DNA from: CAZVEE01 sp964625525
GTDB lineage: Bacteria > Pseudomonadota > Alphaproteobacteria > JAJFIK01
DNA: 64,000 nucleotides
Direction of reading: 5' to 3'
Assembly: GCA_964625525.1 (NCBI GenBank)
Contig: CAZVEE010000006.1
Coordinates: 10,595 to 74,594 of the forward strand
A program made the position numbers and the translations under genes. Below the pieces are notes generated by a model. The model worked only from the letters and a program-made list of their open reading frames with translations, was not told where the DNA came from and searched no databases. Positions 28,439-34,890 of the stretch are shown piece after piece (position 1 is the first letter of the stretch; every line of letters starts with the position of its first letter).

Positions 28439-28917
28439 CACGGGATCTCCATGGCCAGTTGCACAAAATCTTCCCCATGCCGCCCAAAGCTTGGGACGGT
28501 GCATTCCACATGAGCACCAAGCCGGGTGAGCCAGGCTCGCGCGTCCCGGTGCGCGGCCAGTGCGCGGGCCTCGGCGCGGGTGAAGCCCTCCGCCTGCAGA
28601 CGGGGTAGCGCATCGCGAAACACCCAGCGGGTGAATGGGCCGACAATCTCCGACCAGCGATCAGTGGCGATGAGGGCACATTCCAGGCACGAAGGTGTGC
28701 GGGCATAGGCGCCGAACAGAGCCACTGGCTCACGCCCGAGGCGGGCGATGCCGGAGAGGATGGCGCTGCGCTGGCATGCCATTATCTCGCGGGCAAGCGC
28801 GAGCACATCGTCGTCCCAGCGGCAGGCGAACACTTCGACCCGGTCGCGGGCGCGCATATGTTCCAGGACATGGAGCAGCGGCGCGCGCCGCATGGGTGTG
28901 ATGCGGAGCTTGGGCAT
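28438..28917 (-). CDS. Gp13-like acetyltransferase-fold phage protein
   Basis: A 159-residue protein that looks like a GNAT-fold member of the phage gp13 family: CRWDDDVLALAREI, ALIATDRWSEIVGPFTRWVF and a C-terminal AHRDARAWLTRLGAHVECTV followed by GRHGEDF. In T7, gp13 is needed for virion assembly. Acetyltransferase activity is uncertain. It starts 21 bp after terL with a weak AAAGGGA site. The order terL, gp13-like, small MCF protein, portal is a standard block. Confidence 0.68.
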   Translation of the reverse strand: MPKLRITPMRRAPLLHVLEHMRARDRVEVFACRWDDDVLALAREIMACQRSAILSGIARLGREPVALFGAYARTPSCLECALIATDRWSEIVGPFTRWVFRDALPRLQAEGFTRAEARALAAHRDARAWLTRLGAHVECTVPSFGRHGEDFVQLAMEIP

Positions 28918-28938
28918 GGTGCCATCCCTTTTGTGTGG

Positions 28939-30237
28939 TCAGAAGCGGTCGAGCGGATCGGCGCGGGTTTCGGCCACAGGCTCACACCAGGCGCCATGGT
29001 GCGGGCGTTCCAGGCCCGTGGCGCCGATGCGGAAGGCATCAGCCGCATGGGAGGCCCAGTCATGGCGCGGCCGTTCCCGGAACGTCTGTGTGCGGTCATC
29101 CCAATCGCGGGCGTAGTGGCGTAAAGCCTCCAGTCCCTTGGCGCAGGCATCCGCATCGAACCAACAGCGGGGTAACAGGCTGCGCACGGCCTGAATGCCG
29201 TCGGCGACCGGTGCGGCCGGAACAATGCGGATCGGACGTAAGCCCAGAGTTTCGGCCAGGTCTTGACGCGACCGACCACTGCCCAGTTCCCGATGGGCAC
29301 CGTCATGGGGCCACAGATGCTCGCGATACGGATAGGGCCGCTCGCGGAGTTTCTTGGCGTAGTAGTCTAGCCCCTCGCCGCGGGCCTCTAGATAATCAAT
29401 GACGCGGATTTCCCGGCCGATCTGCTGCACGAACCAGATGACGGTTTCGTCAGCGATGCCCAGATCCCACCAGGTCTCCACCGGCTCGGACGGATCCCAC
29501 GGAACACGTGTGATGCGACCGGCGCGTTCCGCCTCGGACAACAGCTTGCCGTAATAGGCGCCCGATTGTGGCGCCTCGAACGAACAATGGTACTCCTGAT
29601 CGATCATCTCATCGCTCATGCCGGAAGCGCGTTCCTCATCGATTTGCGTGAGCGGGATGGCGCCAGTGTCCTCAATGCCGAGGCGCTCGGCGAACCATTT
29701 TGGGTTATCGCTCGCCATACGGAACAGGTCATGGGCATGGTTGCGCCCGCGCGGGGTGAAGATGAACAGGGCCCAACCGCCATTTTCCGCCAGGATCGGG
29801 CGGATATAGTCCCACGCCGCAGGCCGCGCGAGCGCATATTCGGAAAACACCACGCCCACTGGATTGGCACCCACCAAACTGTCATAATTATCCGACCCCA
29901 CCACTTGCCAGATGGAACCGTTTTTCAGGCTGATTTTCATGTCGGTCTTGTTGGTGCTGGTGCGCAGTGCCTTGGGCCAGGCTTGATCGATCAGATGGCG
30001 CCCCTGCCCGTCCACCCCGTCCCAGATCACTTTTCGTCCGTGAGCGGCTTCGGGCAGCATATGCCAGTAAAGCCCCACACGCCGATGCGCGGCCACTGCG
30101 CTCCAATTGAGCGCCAGACTGTCCTTGCCGGAGCGCCGGTGCCACACAGCCACGGCCCGCGTGCCACCGTCTTCCAGATAAACCCAGAGGCGGCGTTGAT
30201 AGGGACGTGGGTCCCAGTCATTGGGAAGGCGGACCAT
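28939..30237 (-). CDS. terL: Terminase large subunit
   Basis: ATP-driven packaging motor and nuclease, 432 residues. The ATPase domain begins NDWDPRPYQRRLWVYLEDGG with Walker A VWHRRSGKDS and Walker B VGVVFSEYALARP; ISLKNGSIWQVVGSDNYDSL is also conserved. The nuclease half has WWDLGIADETVIWFVQ, HLWPHDGAHREL and DWASHAADAFRIGA with the acidic residues in place. The ATG overlaps the terS stop by one base; an upstream in-frame ATG inside terS is less likely. No truncation, so the motor should be active. Confidence 0.93.
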   Translation of the reverse strand: MVRLPNDWDPRPYQRRLWVYLEDGGTRAVAVWHRRSGKDSLALNWSAVAAHRRVGLYWHMLPEAAHGRKVIWDGVDGQGRHLIDQAWPKALRTSTNKTDMKISLKNGSIWQVVGSDNYDSLVGANPVGVVFSEYALARPAAWDYIRPILAENGGWALFIFTPRGRNHAHDLFRMASDNPKWFAERLGIEDTGAIPLTQIDEERASGMSDEMIDQEYHCSFEAPQSGAYYGKLLSEAERAGRITRVPWDPSEPVETWWDLGIADETVIWFVQQIGREIRVIDYLEARGEGLDYYAKKLRERPYPYREHLWPHDGAHRELGSGRSRQDLAETLGLRPIRIVPAAPVADGIQAVRSLLPRCWFDADACAKGLEALRHYARDWDDRTQTFRERPRHDWASHAADAFRIGATGLERPHHGAWCEPVAETRADPLDRF

Positions 30238-30722
30238 CAGGGCTCGGCCTCGTCGCCATATTGCACGATAGTGACTTTGACCGGGGCCTCGCTGTCGCTG
30301 CCCAAGCCCAGCTTGTCGCCAAATTGGCAGGGCAGCCATTTGGACAAGAGCCAGCGGCGCACCTCAATGCGCAGTTTGGAACGGCTGAGGTGTTCGGTAT
30401 TTGCGGTCATGCCGCGCGCGGTTTCCTTCCAGTCACCAGAGCCGTCATCAGCAATGCGTAACAACTCATCCTCCCACAGAACGGCGCGCACTTTCCGGCA
30501 TCGCTCGAAGCGTTCGGTGAAACCGTCCGTATTGTCGAGCACCCAGCCCGCGATGGTTTCTGCCGCTGGCATGGTGGGGTCGGTGGCAATGCTATCAAGC
30601 GCCTCACCGGCCGCGAGCCGCTCGCACACGGCGTTGGCCAGCGCGCGTTGATAAGATGTCGGGCGCGCGGGTGTTGGTGTCGCACGGGGCGTCTTGACCA
30701 GACGGGCGGAGGGCCTGGGCAT
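30237..30722 (-). CDS. terS: Terminase small subunit
   Basis: DNA-recognition subunit of the packaging motor, 161 residues. It has a basic Pro/Ala-rich N-terminus, a helix-turn-helix-like segment (ANAVCERLAAGEALDSIATD, then IAGWVLDN) and a C-terminal part similar to Sf6-type small terminases: LLRIADDGSGDW, LSRSKLRIEVRRWLLSKWLP and FGDKLG. The ATG at 30722 follows AGGAGAG. It starts 72 bp after a strong terminator, so this is the first gene of the structural operon proper. Confidence 0.82.
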   Translation of the reverse strand: MPRPSARLVKTPRATPTPARPTSYQRALANAVCERLAAGEALDSIATDPTMPAAETIAGWVLDNTDGFTERFERCRKVRAVLWEDELLRIADDGSGDWKETARGMTANTEHLSRSKLRIEVRRWLLSKWLPCQFGDKLGLGSDSEAPVKVTIVQYGDEAEP

Positions 30723-30794
30723 GGTTGCTCTCCTGCGTATGATGATGGGCGAATGATCCTGAGGCGATGCCGCAAGGCCGCGCCAAAACGCAAA

Positions 30795-30818
30795 AACCCG
30801 GCGCATCGGCGCCGGGTT
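30795..30818 (-). terminator. Rho-independent terminator before terS
   Basis: AACCCGGCGC and GCGCCGGGTT form a perfect 10-bp stem with a 4-nt loop, followed on the minus strand by TTTGCGTTTT. It separates the regulator-like gene from terS and the rest of the virion operon, with only about 70 bp left for a new promoter. Confidence 0.88.
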
Positions 30819-30898
30819 CATCATTCCTCAGTGTTGACCATAGAATAGCTCAAACTGGCACATGTGGCAAGCGGAAAATCCGCGTGCGGTAGACTTTT

Positions 30899-31342
30899 CT
30901 ATGCCGCCTCCGCCGTCACGCCGTTCGCACGCGCGGTCAGGCGGCCGATCAACTCCCGAAACATCCGGCGCCAGTGTTCACCGGAGCGACCACGCTTGGC
31001 GGCGATCTGGCGGTAACTACGGTGATAAGCGCGGGCGCGCAGGAGCCAGAGCAGCGGCTTTTCGGTATCTCCGATCCAGGAAAGTGTGGGCAACATCGCG
31101 TCGATATCCTCCGGAGTTGGACGGATTGCGGCCAGGCGGGCGCGTTGAGCGGCGGCGGCTCTATCATCCACAAGGCTTTCTGCATCGGGCGTCAGGTCCG
31201 GCCAGGCCGTCAGGCGAGGCTGGGTGAAGCGGCGGTCCGGGTCGCTCAGCGCGTCCAGGGTGCGGATGGCGGTCAGGATACGGGTCTCAACGGCGCGCGG
31301 GGTCAAGGCGCCGATGATCTGGGAACCAGCGGGCTGAACCAT
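30899..31342 (-). CDS. Regulator-like phage protein (DUF6362-like)
   Basis: A 147-residue basic protein. The second half (MLPTLSWIGDTEKPLLWLLR, then SYRQIAAKRGRSGEHWRRMF and LIGRLTARANG) has the look of a sigma-like or helix-turn-helix DNA-binding region and resembles the DUF6362 proteins found near terminase genes in alphaproteobacterial phages. A GGAGAT site precedes the ATG. It is transcribed from a divergent promoter region and followed by a terminator, so it forms its own unit ahead of the virion operon. A role in controlling that operon is inference. Confidence 0.6.
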   Translation of the reverse strand: MVQPAGSQIIGALTPRAVETRILTAIRTLDALSDPDRRFTQPRLTAWPDLTPDAESLVDDRAAAAQRARLAAIRPTPEDIDAMLPTLSWIGDTEKPLLWLLRARAYHRSYRQIAAKRGRSGEHWRRMFRELIGRLTARANGVTAEAA

Positions 31343-31495
31343 AAGAACATCTCCGATGCTGTGGGCGCAGACGGGTATTTTATCCGGTGCCAGAGCACTC
31401 GTGCATAACTCTCCCTGGCGACCTGCAAGTTATCCACGCTCCTCCGCCATCGGATAAAATACGGATCTCGGGAATGTTCTTAAGGAGATCAGAGC
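31343..31495. promoter_or_regulatory. Near-symmetric divergent promoter region
   Basis: Two copies of the same module point outward. On the plus side: AGTTATCCACG (31428-31438), CGGATAAAATAC (31451-31462) and ATGTTCTT (31474-31481). On the minus side the same elements occur as reverse complements: CGTGCATAACT (31400-31410), GTATTTTATCCG (31375-31386) and AAGAACAT (31343-31350). The gap between AGTTAT and CGGATAAAATAC is 17 or 18 bp and TAAAAT resembles a -10 box, so these are likely divergent promoters for the two flanking phage-like genes. TTATCCACG is also close to a DnaA box. Confidence 0.75.
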
Positions 31496-31756
31496 ATGGC
31501 CTTTAAAGACGTGTTTTCCTATCAGGAAGGGGTGCGGGCCTTGGAAGGGCTTGACGAAGCGCGGGCCTCGCTGGAAGCGGCTCAAGCCGCGTTCGAGGAC
31601 GCCGCACAGCTTGATGACGCGGAACGCGCGGCGGAAGCGGCCATCGGGGCCATTGAGGATGTGCTGGCGGATCTGGAAGCCAACACGGAGCGTTTGCGCG
31701 AAAAAGTGGAGGCCTTTGACGAGTTCGACAAGGCGACATGGGACGACGCAGCGTGA
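31496..31756 (+). CDS. Small acidic coiled-coil protein, unknown
   Basis: An 86-residue, strongly acidic and alanine-rich helical protein beginning MAFKDVFSYQEGVRALEGLD, with heptad-like spacing through DDAERAAEAAIGAIEDVLAD and LEANTERLREKVEAF. AAGGAG lies 8 bp before the ATG. It is expressed divergently from the regulator-like gene through matching promoter modules, so the two are probably controlled together. It could be an antirepressor, an inhibitor or a structural adaptor; no family is recognised. Confidence 0.7.
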   Translation: MAFKDVFSYQEGVRALEGLDEARASLEAAQAAFEDAAQLDDAERAAEAAIGAIEDVLADLEANTERLREKVEAFDEFDKATWDDAA

Positions 31757-31780
31757 TCAGAGGATTGGGCGTCGGTCCCA

Positions 31781-31798
31781 CACTCTTGGCCAAGAGTG
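31781..31798. promoter_or_regulatory. 18-bp perfect palindrome
   Basis: CACTCTTGGCCAAGAGTG is a perfect palindrome between the small acidic protein gene and the end of the cupin gene. No T-run follows on the plus strand, so an operator for a dimeric regulator is as likely as a weak terminator. Confidence 0.55.
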
Positions 31799-31834
31799 GC
31801 TGGTTCTTATCCTCCGTTGTTTGAGTGAAGGGGC

Positions 31835-32200
31835 TCAGCGAAGTTGCTCCTCCACACTCCGCGTCAAAGGTGAGACCACAGCGCCCGTATGCCGGGTCGT
31901 GACCGTTTCGATCAGCAGTACCCAGCATTCCTCTTCTGCGATGGGTTTGTGGCGGACACCGCGTGGGACGGTGAGAAACGCGCCTTCGGGGACGGTCACG
32001 GTGTCATTTTCAAAGGCAATCGTCAGCGTGCCGCGCACGACATAGAACAACTCGTCCTCGTCGTCATGGGCGTGCCAGACGAACGCGCCCTTGAGTTTGG
32101 CGACTTTCAGATACTGATCGTTCACGCGGCCGATCACTTTGGGCGACCAGTAGTCCGTGACCTGGTCAAAGGCGGCTGGCAGATCGGTGGGTGAGAGCAT
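31835..32200 (-). CDS. Cupin-domain protein
   Basis: A 121-residue single-domain cupin. Motif 1 (GAFVWHAHDDEDELFYVVRG) and motif 2 (EGAFLTVPRGVRHKPIA) carry the metal-binding His and Glu residues. Such proteins include sugar isomerases, dioxygenases and sensors; the reaction here is unknown. The ATG at 32200 matches the usual cupin N-terminus (MLSPTDLPAAFDQVTDYWSP); longer in-frame starts pass through a repeat tract. It is probably the first host gene to the right of the phage-like cluster. Confidence 0.8.
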   Translation of the reverse strand: MLSPTDLPAAFDQVTDYWSPKVIGRVNDQYLKVAKLKGAFVWHAHDDEDELFYVVRGTLTIAFENDTVTVPEGAFLTVPRGVRHKPIAEEECWVLLIETVTTRHTGAVVSPLTRSVEEQLR

Positions 32201-32216
32201 ATGCTGTGTGTCCTGG

Positions 32217-32258
32217 CTGAAGGGGCCTGACTGAAGGGGCCTGACTGAAAGAGCTTGG
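32217..32258. repeat. 14-bp tandem repeat upstream of cupin gene
   Basis: CTGAAGGGGCCTGA occurs twice in tandem (32217-32244) and is followed by a diverged third copy. It lies 17 bp upstream of the cupin start codon and could affect its transcript leader or promoter. Confidence 0.75.
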
Positions 32259-32303
32259 CTGATGCGCTGCGGCCGGCCGGAGTGTAACCGAGAGTAGATC
32301 GCC

Positions 32304-33356
32304 ATGGCATGGGCCTCTGCCCGTTTTGTGTTTTGTGTCAGCTGCGCGTCGGTGTTAGCGCTCGCGGCCCTGCCCGCGCGCGCCGATGTCATCGCGCTGA
32401 GTGACCGGCAGCAGGCCATGTATGACACGGTGGCGGCGCCGGAAGGGTTCATCACTCAAGACCTGCATCAGGCGTTTTGGGAGAGCCTGCCCCGCGACAT
32501 GGCTGAGGACGCGCAAATCCGGGCAGCGTTCACGGGGCGCCTGCGAGAGACGCTCAGTGCGGGGGCCCGGTTTCAGCGGGAGGTCTGGGAGAGTGCACGG
32601 CTGAGCATGGCGGCGGGCAAAGTGGTGCCCTCGCCCGATCTGGCGGCGGCGCGGGGCGCGGCCATCAAGGCGGCGCGGGCGGCGGCGTCGCAGGATCCCG
32701 CTTTTACGGAAACTCTGGCGCAAATGCTGGCGTTGTCGGATCGGTTGCTGGAAGCCGCGGCTCTGGGCGAGACCGTGGTGGTTGCTGATGGTGTGATCGC
32801 CATGACGCCCGATACGGTGACGCGCACGCTATCGACGCTGAATGCGGCCATGGCGCGCTTGGCGGTGCTGTTCGCACCCGATTGGGCGCCGCAGCCGGTG
32901 GCCCGACGGCATGAGGACGCCGGGCTGACGCTGAGAGCGGCTCTGCCCTTCGTCAAAGATGTGGCGCGGCGCCGGGATGTGAATGGGGATCCACGGCGCA
33001 CGATCACCCTGTCGCATCGCAGCGACGAGCAGGCCTTTGTGTTTGTTACCTACGCGGAATTCGCGGGGCCATGGCAAGACCCGCACCGGGGCATGGCGGA
33101 TCTGGTCCGCTCTGCTCTGGCACAAGTTGGGGTTGCGCCCGGTGCGGTCACGCCCGGGACGCGTCCGGGCCGGGTCGGGGCGCAGGCCAGCGGCAGCGGG
33201 CACCGTGACGAGACGCCCGTCTTTGCCGCCGCTGAAAGCATGGATGTGACCGAACGCCAGGCGGCCGTCACCGTGATTGCTGTGACGACCGAGTCCGAAG
33301 CCGCGGCGGCGGCGTTGCGAGGCGAGCTCTTGGCGGCGCTGACCGTGACGCCCTGA
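32304..33356 (+). CDS. Exported protein of unknown function
   Basis: A 350-residue protein with a clear signal peptide (ARFVFCVSCASVLALAALPA, cleavage near ARA-D). The mature part is Ala/Arg-rich and mostly helical, with RQQAMYDTVAAPEGFITQDL near its start and an alternating beta-like segment (TITLSHRSDEQAFVFVTYAE) after about residue 230. No catalytic motif or family is recognised. Only a weak GAGAG ribosome site is seen. It lies alone between the divergent cupin gene and the convergent RTX gene. Confidence 0.7.
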   Translation: MAWASARFVFCVSCASVLALAALPARADVIALSDRQQAMYDTVAAPEGFITQDLHQAFWESLPRDMAEDAQIRAAFTGRLRETLSAGARFQREVWESARLSMAAGKVVPSPDLAAARGAAIKAARAAASQDPAFTETLAQMLALSDRLLEAAALGETVVVADGVIAMTPDTVTRTLSTLNAAMARLAVLFAPDWAPQPVARRHEDAGLTLRAALPFVKDVARRRDVNGDPRRTITLSHRSDEQAFVFVTYAEFAGPWQDPHRGMADLVRSALAQVGVAPGAVTPGTRPGRVGAQASGSGHRDETPVFAAAESMDVTERQAAVTVIAVTTESEAAAAALRGELLAALTVTP

Positions 33357-33389
33357 GCGTTCTGCAAGCGGTCAGGCGCGCCGGTGCTT

Positions 33390-34448
33390 TCAGGCCCCGA
33401 AAACAAACATGTCCGCCGTCAGATCATCCAGCTGCGTCTTTCGAATGATGAGATCGCTGTCATTATCCGTGGACAGGACAATGTGCTTGCCCACTTGCTC
33501 GGCGGCGGCGATCACGTCATCCAGATCGTCGATGCCGTCCACAGCCGACAGATCGATCCGGTCTTCCGCCAGGTTGAAATCGCGGATGGTGTCCACGTCG
33601 CTGGCGCCTTGATCCTGAAAAACGAAAATGTCGGCGCCTTGCCCGCCTTGGAGGCGATCCGTGCCGTCCCCGCCCGTCAGGATGTCGTCGCCGTGACCAC
33701 CGCTGAGCCGGTCATTGCCGTCTTGGCCATCGAGGATGTCGTCGCCATCCCGGCCGGTCAGCTTGTTGGCCGCGTCATTGCCGATGATTTCATTGTCGAG
33801 GCCGTTGCCAACACCTTTGGCGATGGTGTCACCGACGATCTGAAGATGCTCGACATGGGCGCGCAGCTTATAGCTCCCGTCGGACACTACGGTGTCGGTG
33901 CCTTCGCCACTGAATTCAAAGATCTTGTCGCGCCGGCTATCCACCACATACACATCGTCGCCTTCGCCGCCGTAATAGGTGTCCTTGCCGGCGCCCCCGT
34001 CGAGCGTGTCGTCGCCGGCCCCGCCGACCAAGCCTTCCCGTGCAGCGCTGCCGACAATGAAGTCATCCCCGGCCAGAAGGGCGTCCAAGAAGGCGTCGAG
34101 TTCGTTGTCTTCCACGGCCTGGGAGAAATCGGCGAAGTCCAGCGTGAACTCCCCGTCGATGTCCACGGTGGTCGTGTCCGACCCGTCCGGCGAAAAGCTC
34201 GCCGCCGTGACGGTGCCGCCGGTCAGGGCGAAATCCGCATCGCCGGGATTGCCGTTGTAGGTGAAGTCGGTGCCGCTGAGGGTCCACACCTGGCTCAGGT
34301 TGTCGCCATCGGTGAAGCCCACACTGAAGGTGGTAACGCCATTATTGTTGGTCTGCGTGATGCTGTTGAACAGCTCGTTATTGGGTTTGGCCTTGCCGAA
34401 CACACCGCGCACGAAGGGGTATGGCTGGGAAACAGTGATATCTGCCAT
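33390..34448 (-). CDS. RTX-type calcium-binding secreted protein
   Basis: A 352-residue protein without a Sec signal. The N-terminal 130 residues form a beta-rich domain; two blocks of RTX nonapeptides follow (GGAGDDTLDGGAGKD with GGEGDDVYVVD, then GRDGDDILDGQDGNDRLSGG and HGDDILTGGDGTDRLQGG). It ends in ADMFVFGA, the short aromatic-hydrophobic tail usual for type I secretion substrates. Calcium binding on exit is expected. No type I ABC exporter is in the window. AGGAG precedes the ATG. No enzymatic domain is recognised. Confidence 0.85.
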   Translation of the reverse strand: MADITVSQPYPFVRGVFGKAKPNNELFNSITQTNNNGVTTFSVGFTDGDNLSQVWTLSGTDFTYNGNPGDADFALTGGTVTAASFSPDGSDTTTVDIDGEFTLDFADFSQAVEDNELDAFLDALLAGDDFIVGSAAREGLVGGAGDDTLDGGAGKDTYYGGEGDDVYVVDSRRDKIFEFSGEGTDTVVSDGSYKLRAHVEHLQIVGDTIAKGVGNGLDNEIIGNDAANKLTGRDGDDILDGQDGNDRLSGGHGDDILTGGDGTDRLQGGQGADIFVFQDQGASDVDTIRDFNLAEDRIDLSAVDGIDDLDDVIAAAEQVGKHIVLSTDNDSDLIIRKTQLDDLTADMFVFGA

Positions 34449-34890
34449 GGGTGAATGCTCCTGATCTACGGGCCGCGCCAGGGGGCGCGGGCATACGCTG
34501 TGCCGCCGGATCGAACCGCGTACCCGGGTTCAAGAAGGACCGCGTCGGCCGGCATCCAGACACACGCGGTGTGCCTTCAGATCCCGTCGCAGATTCTGCT
34601 ATTCACGATATGCTATTCGTGCCATTCGTCGCTGCGTGTCAAAACGCCAGGGGGCATTTGGGTAAAAAAAGGCTTCGTGAGTCTCGTCATGGCACGATAC
34701 GCTCACGTGCAGGCAGCGCGATTTGTGAGAATCGCGCGAAAGCCGCTGGGCCGTTTGATCTGTCTGGGTATCGCGTTGGATGGGGACGTTCGGCGCATGG
34801 CCTGATCGGCGCGGCGGCACACGGGGAACATAGGGGGAGCCGGAGGCGTGATCTGCGCGCTGGCCTCCTCCCACAGGCGGGGGAGCGCAC
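34449..34890. promoter_or_regulatory. Divergent intergenic region RTX gene/metalloprotease
   Basis: A 442-bp gap between divergent genes with no credible coding frame. It includes GCTATTC repeated 14 bp apart (near 34599-34620) flanking a short dyad, an A-run at 34665-34671 and the GGGGGAG ribosome site of the protease. Promoters for both genes must lie here but none can be assigned with confidence. Confidence 0.45.

Larger units (their letters stand above)
17091..31757 (-). mobile_element. Short-tailed-phage-like virion gene cluster
   Basis: About 14.6 kb holding a near-complete set of podovirus-type virion and DNA-packaging genes, all on the minus strand in the usual order: terS, terL, gp13-like, small conserved gene, portal, Bbp19-like, scaffold, capsid, head protein, tail tubular A, tail tubular B, internal virion protein, small gene, tailspike, small gene. 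All frames are intact and many overlap by 1-4 nt. A regulator-like gene and a divergent small gene sit at the head. There is no integrase, repressor, polymerase, primase, lysin or holin, and I found no flanking tRNA or direct repeats. Base composition looks like the host. It may be a domesticated particle, a satellite or a reduced prophage. Confidence 0.85.

Noticed and set aside
31400..31438. Possible replication origin (two DnaA-box-like sites, TTATGCACG and TTATCCACG)
   Set aside because: Only two imperfect boxes, no AT-rich unwinding element, no dnaA or parAB nearby. They fit better as parts of the divergent promoter modules.
28939..31756. Hidden integrase, repressor or lysis gene at the head of the phage cluster
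   Set aside because: All six frames here are accounted for by terL, terS, the regulator-like gene and the small acidic gene; other frames are short and lack motifs.
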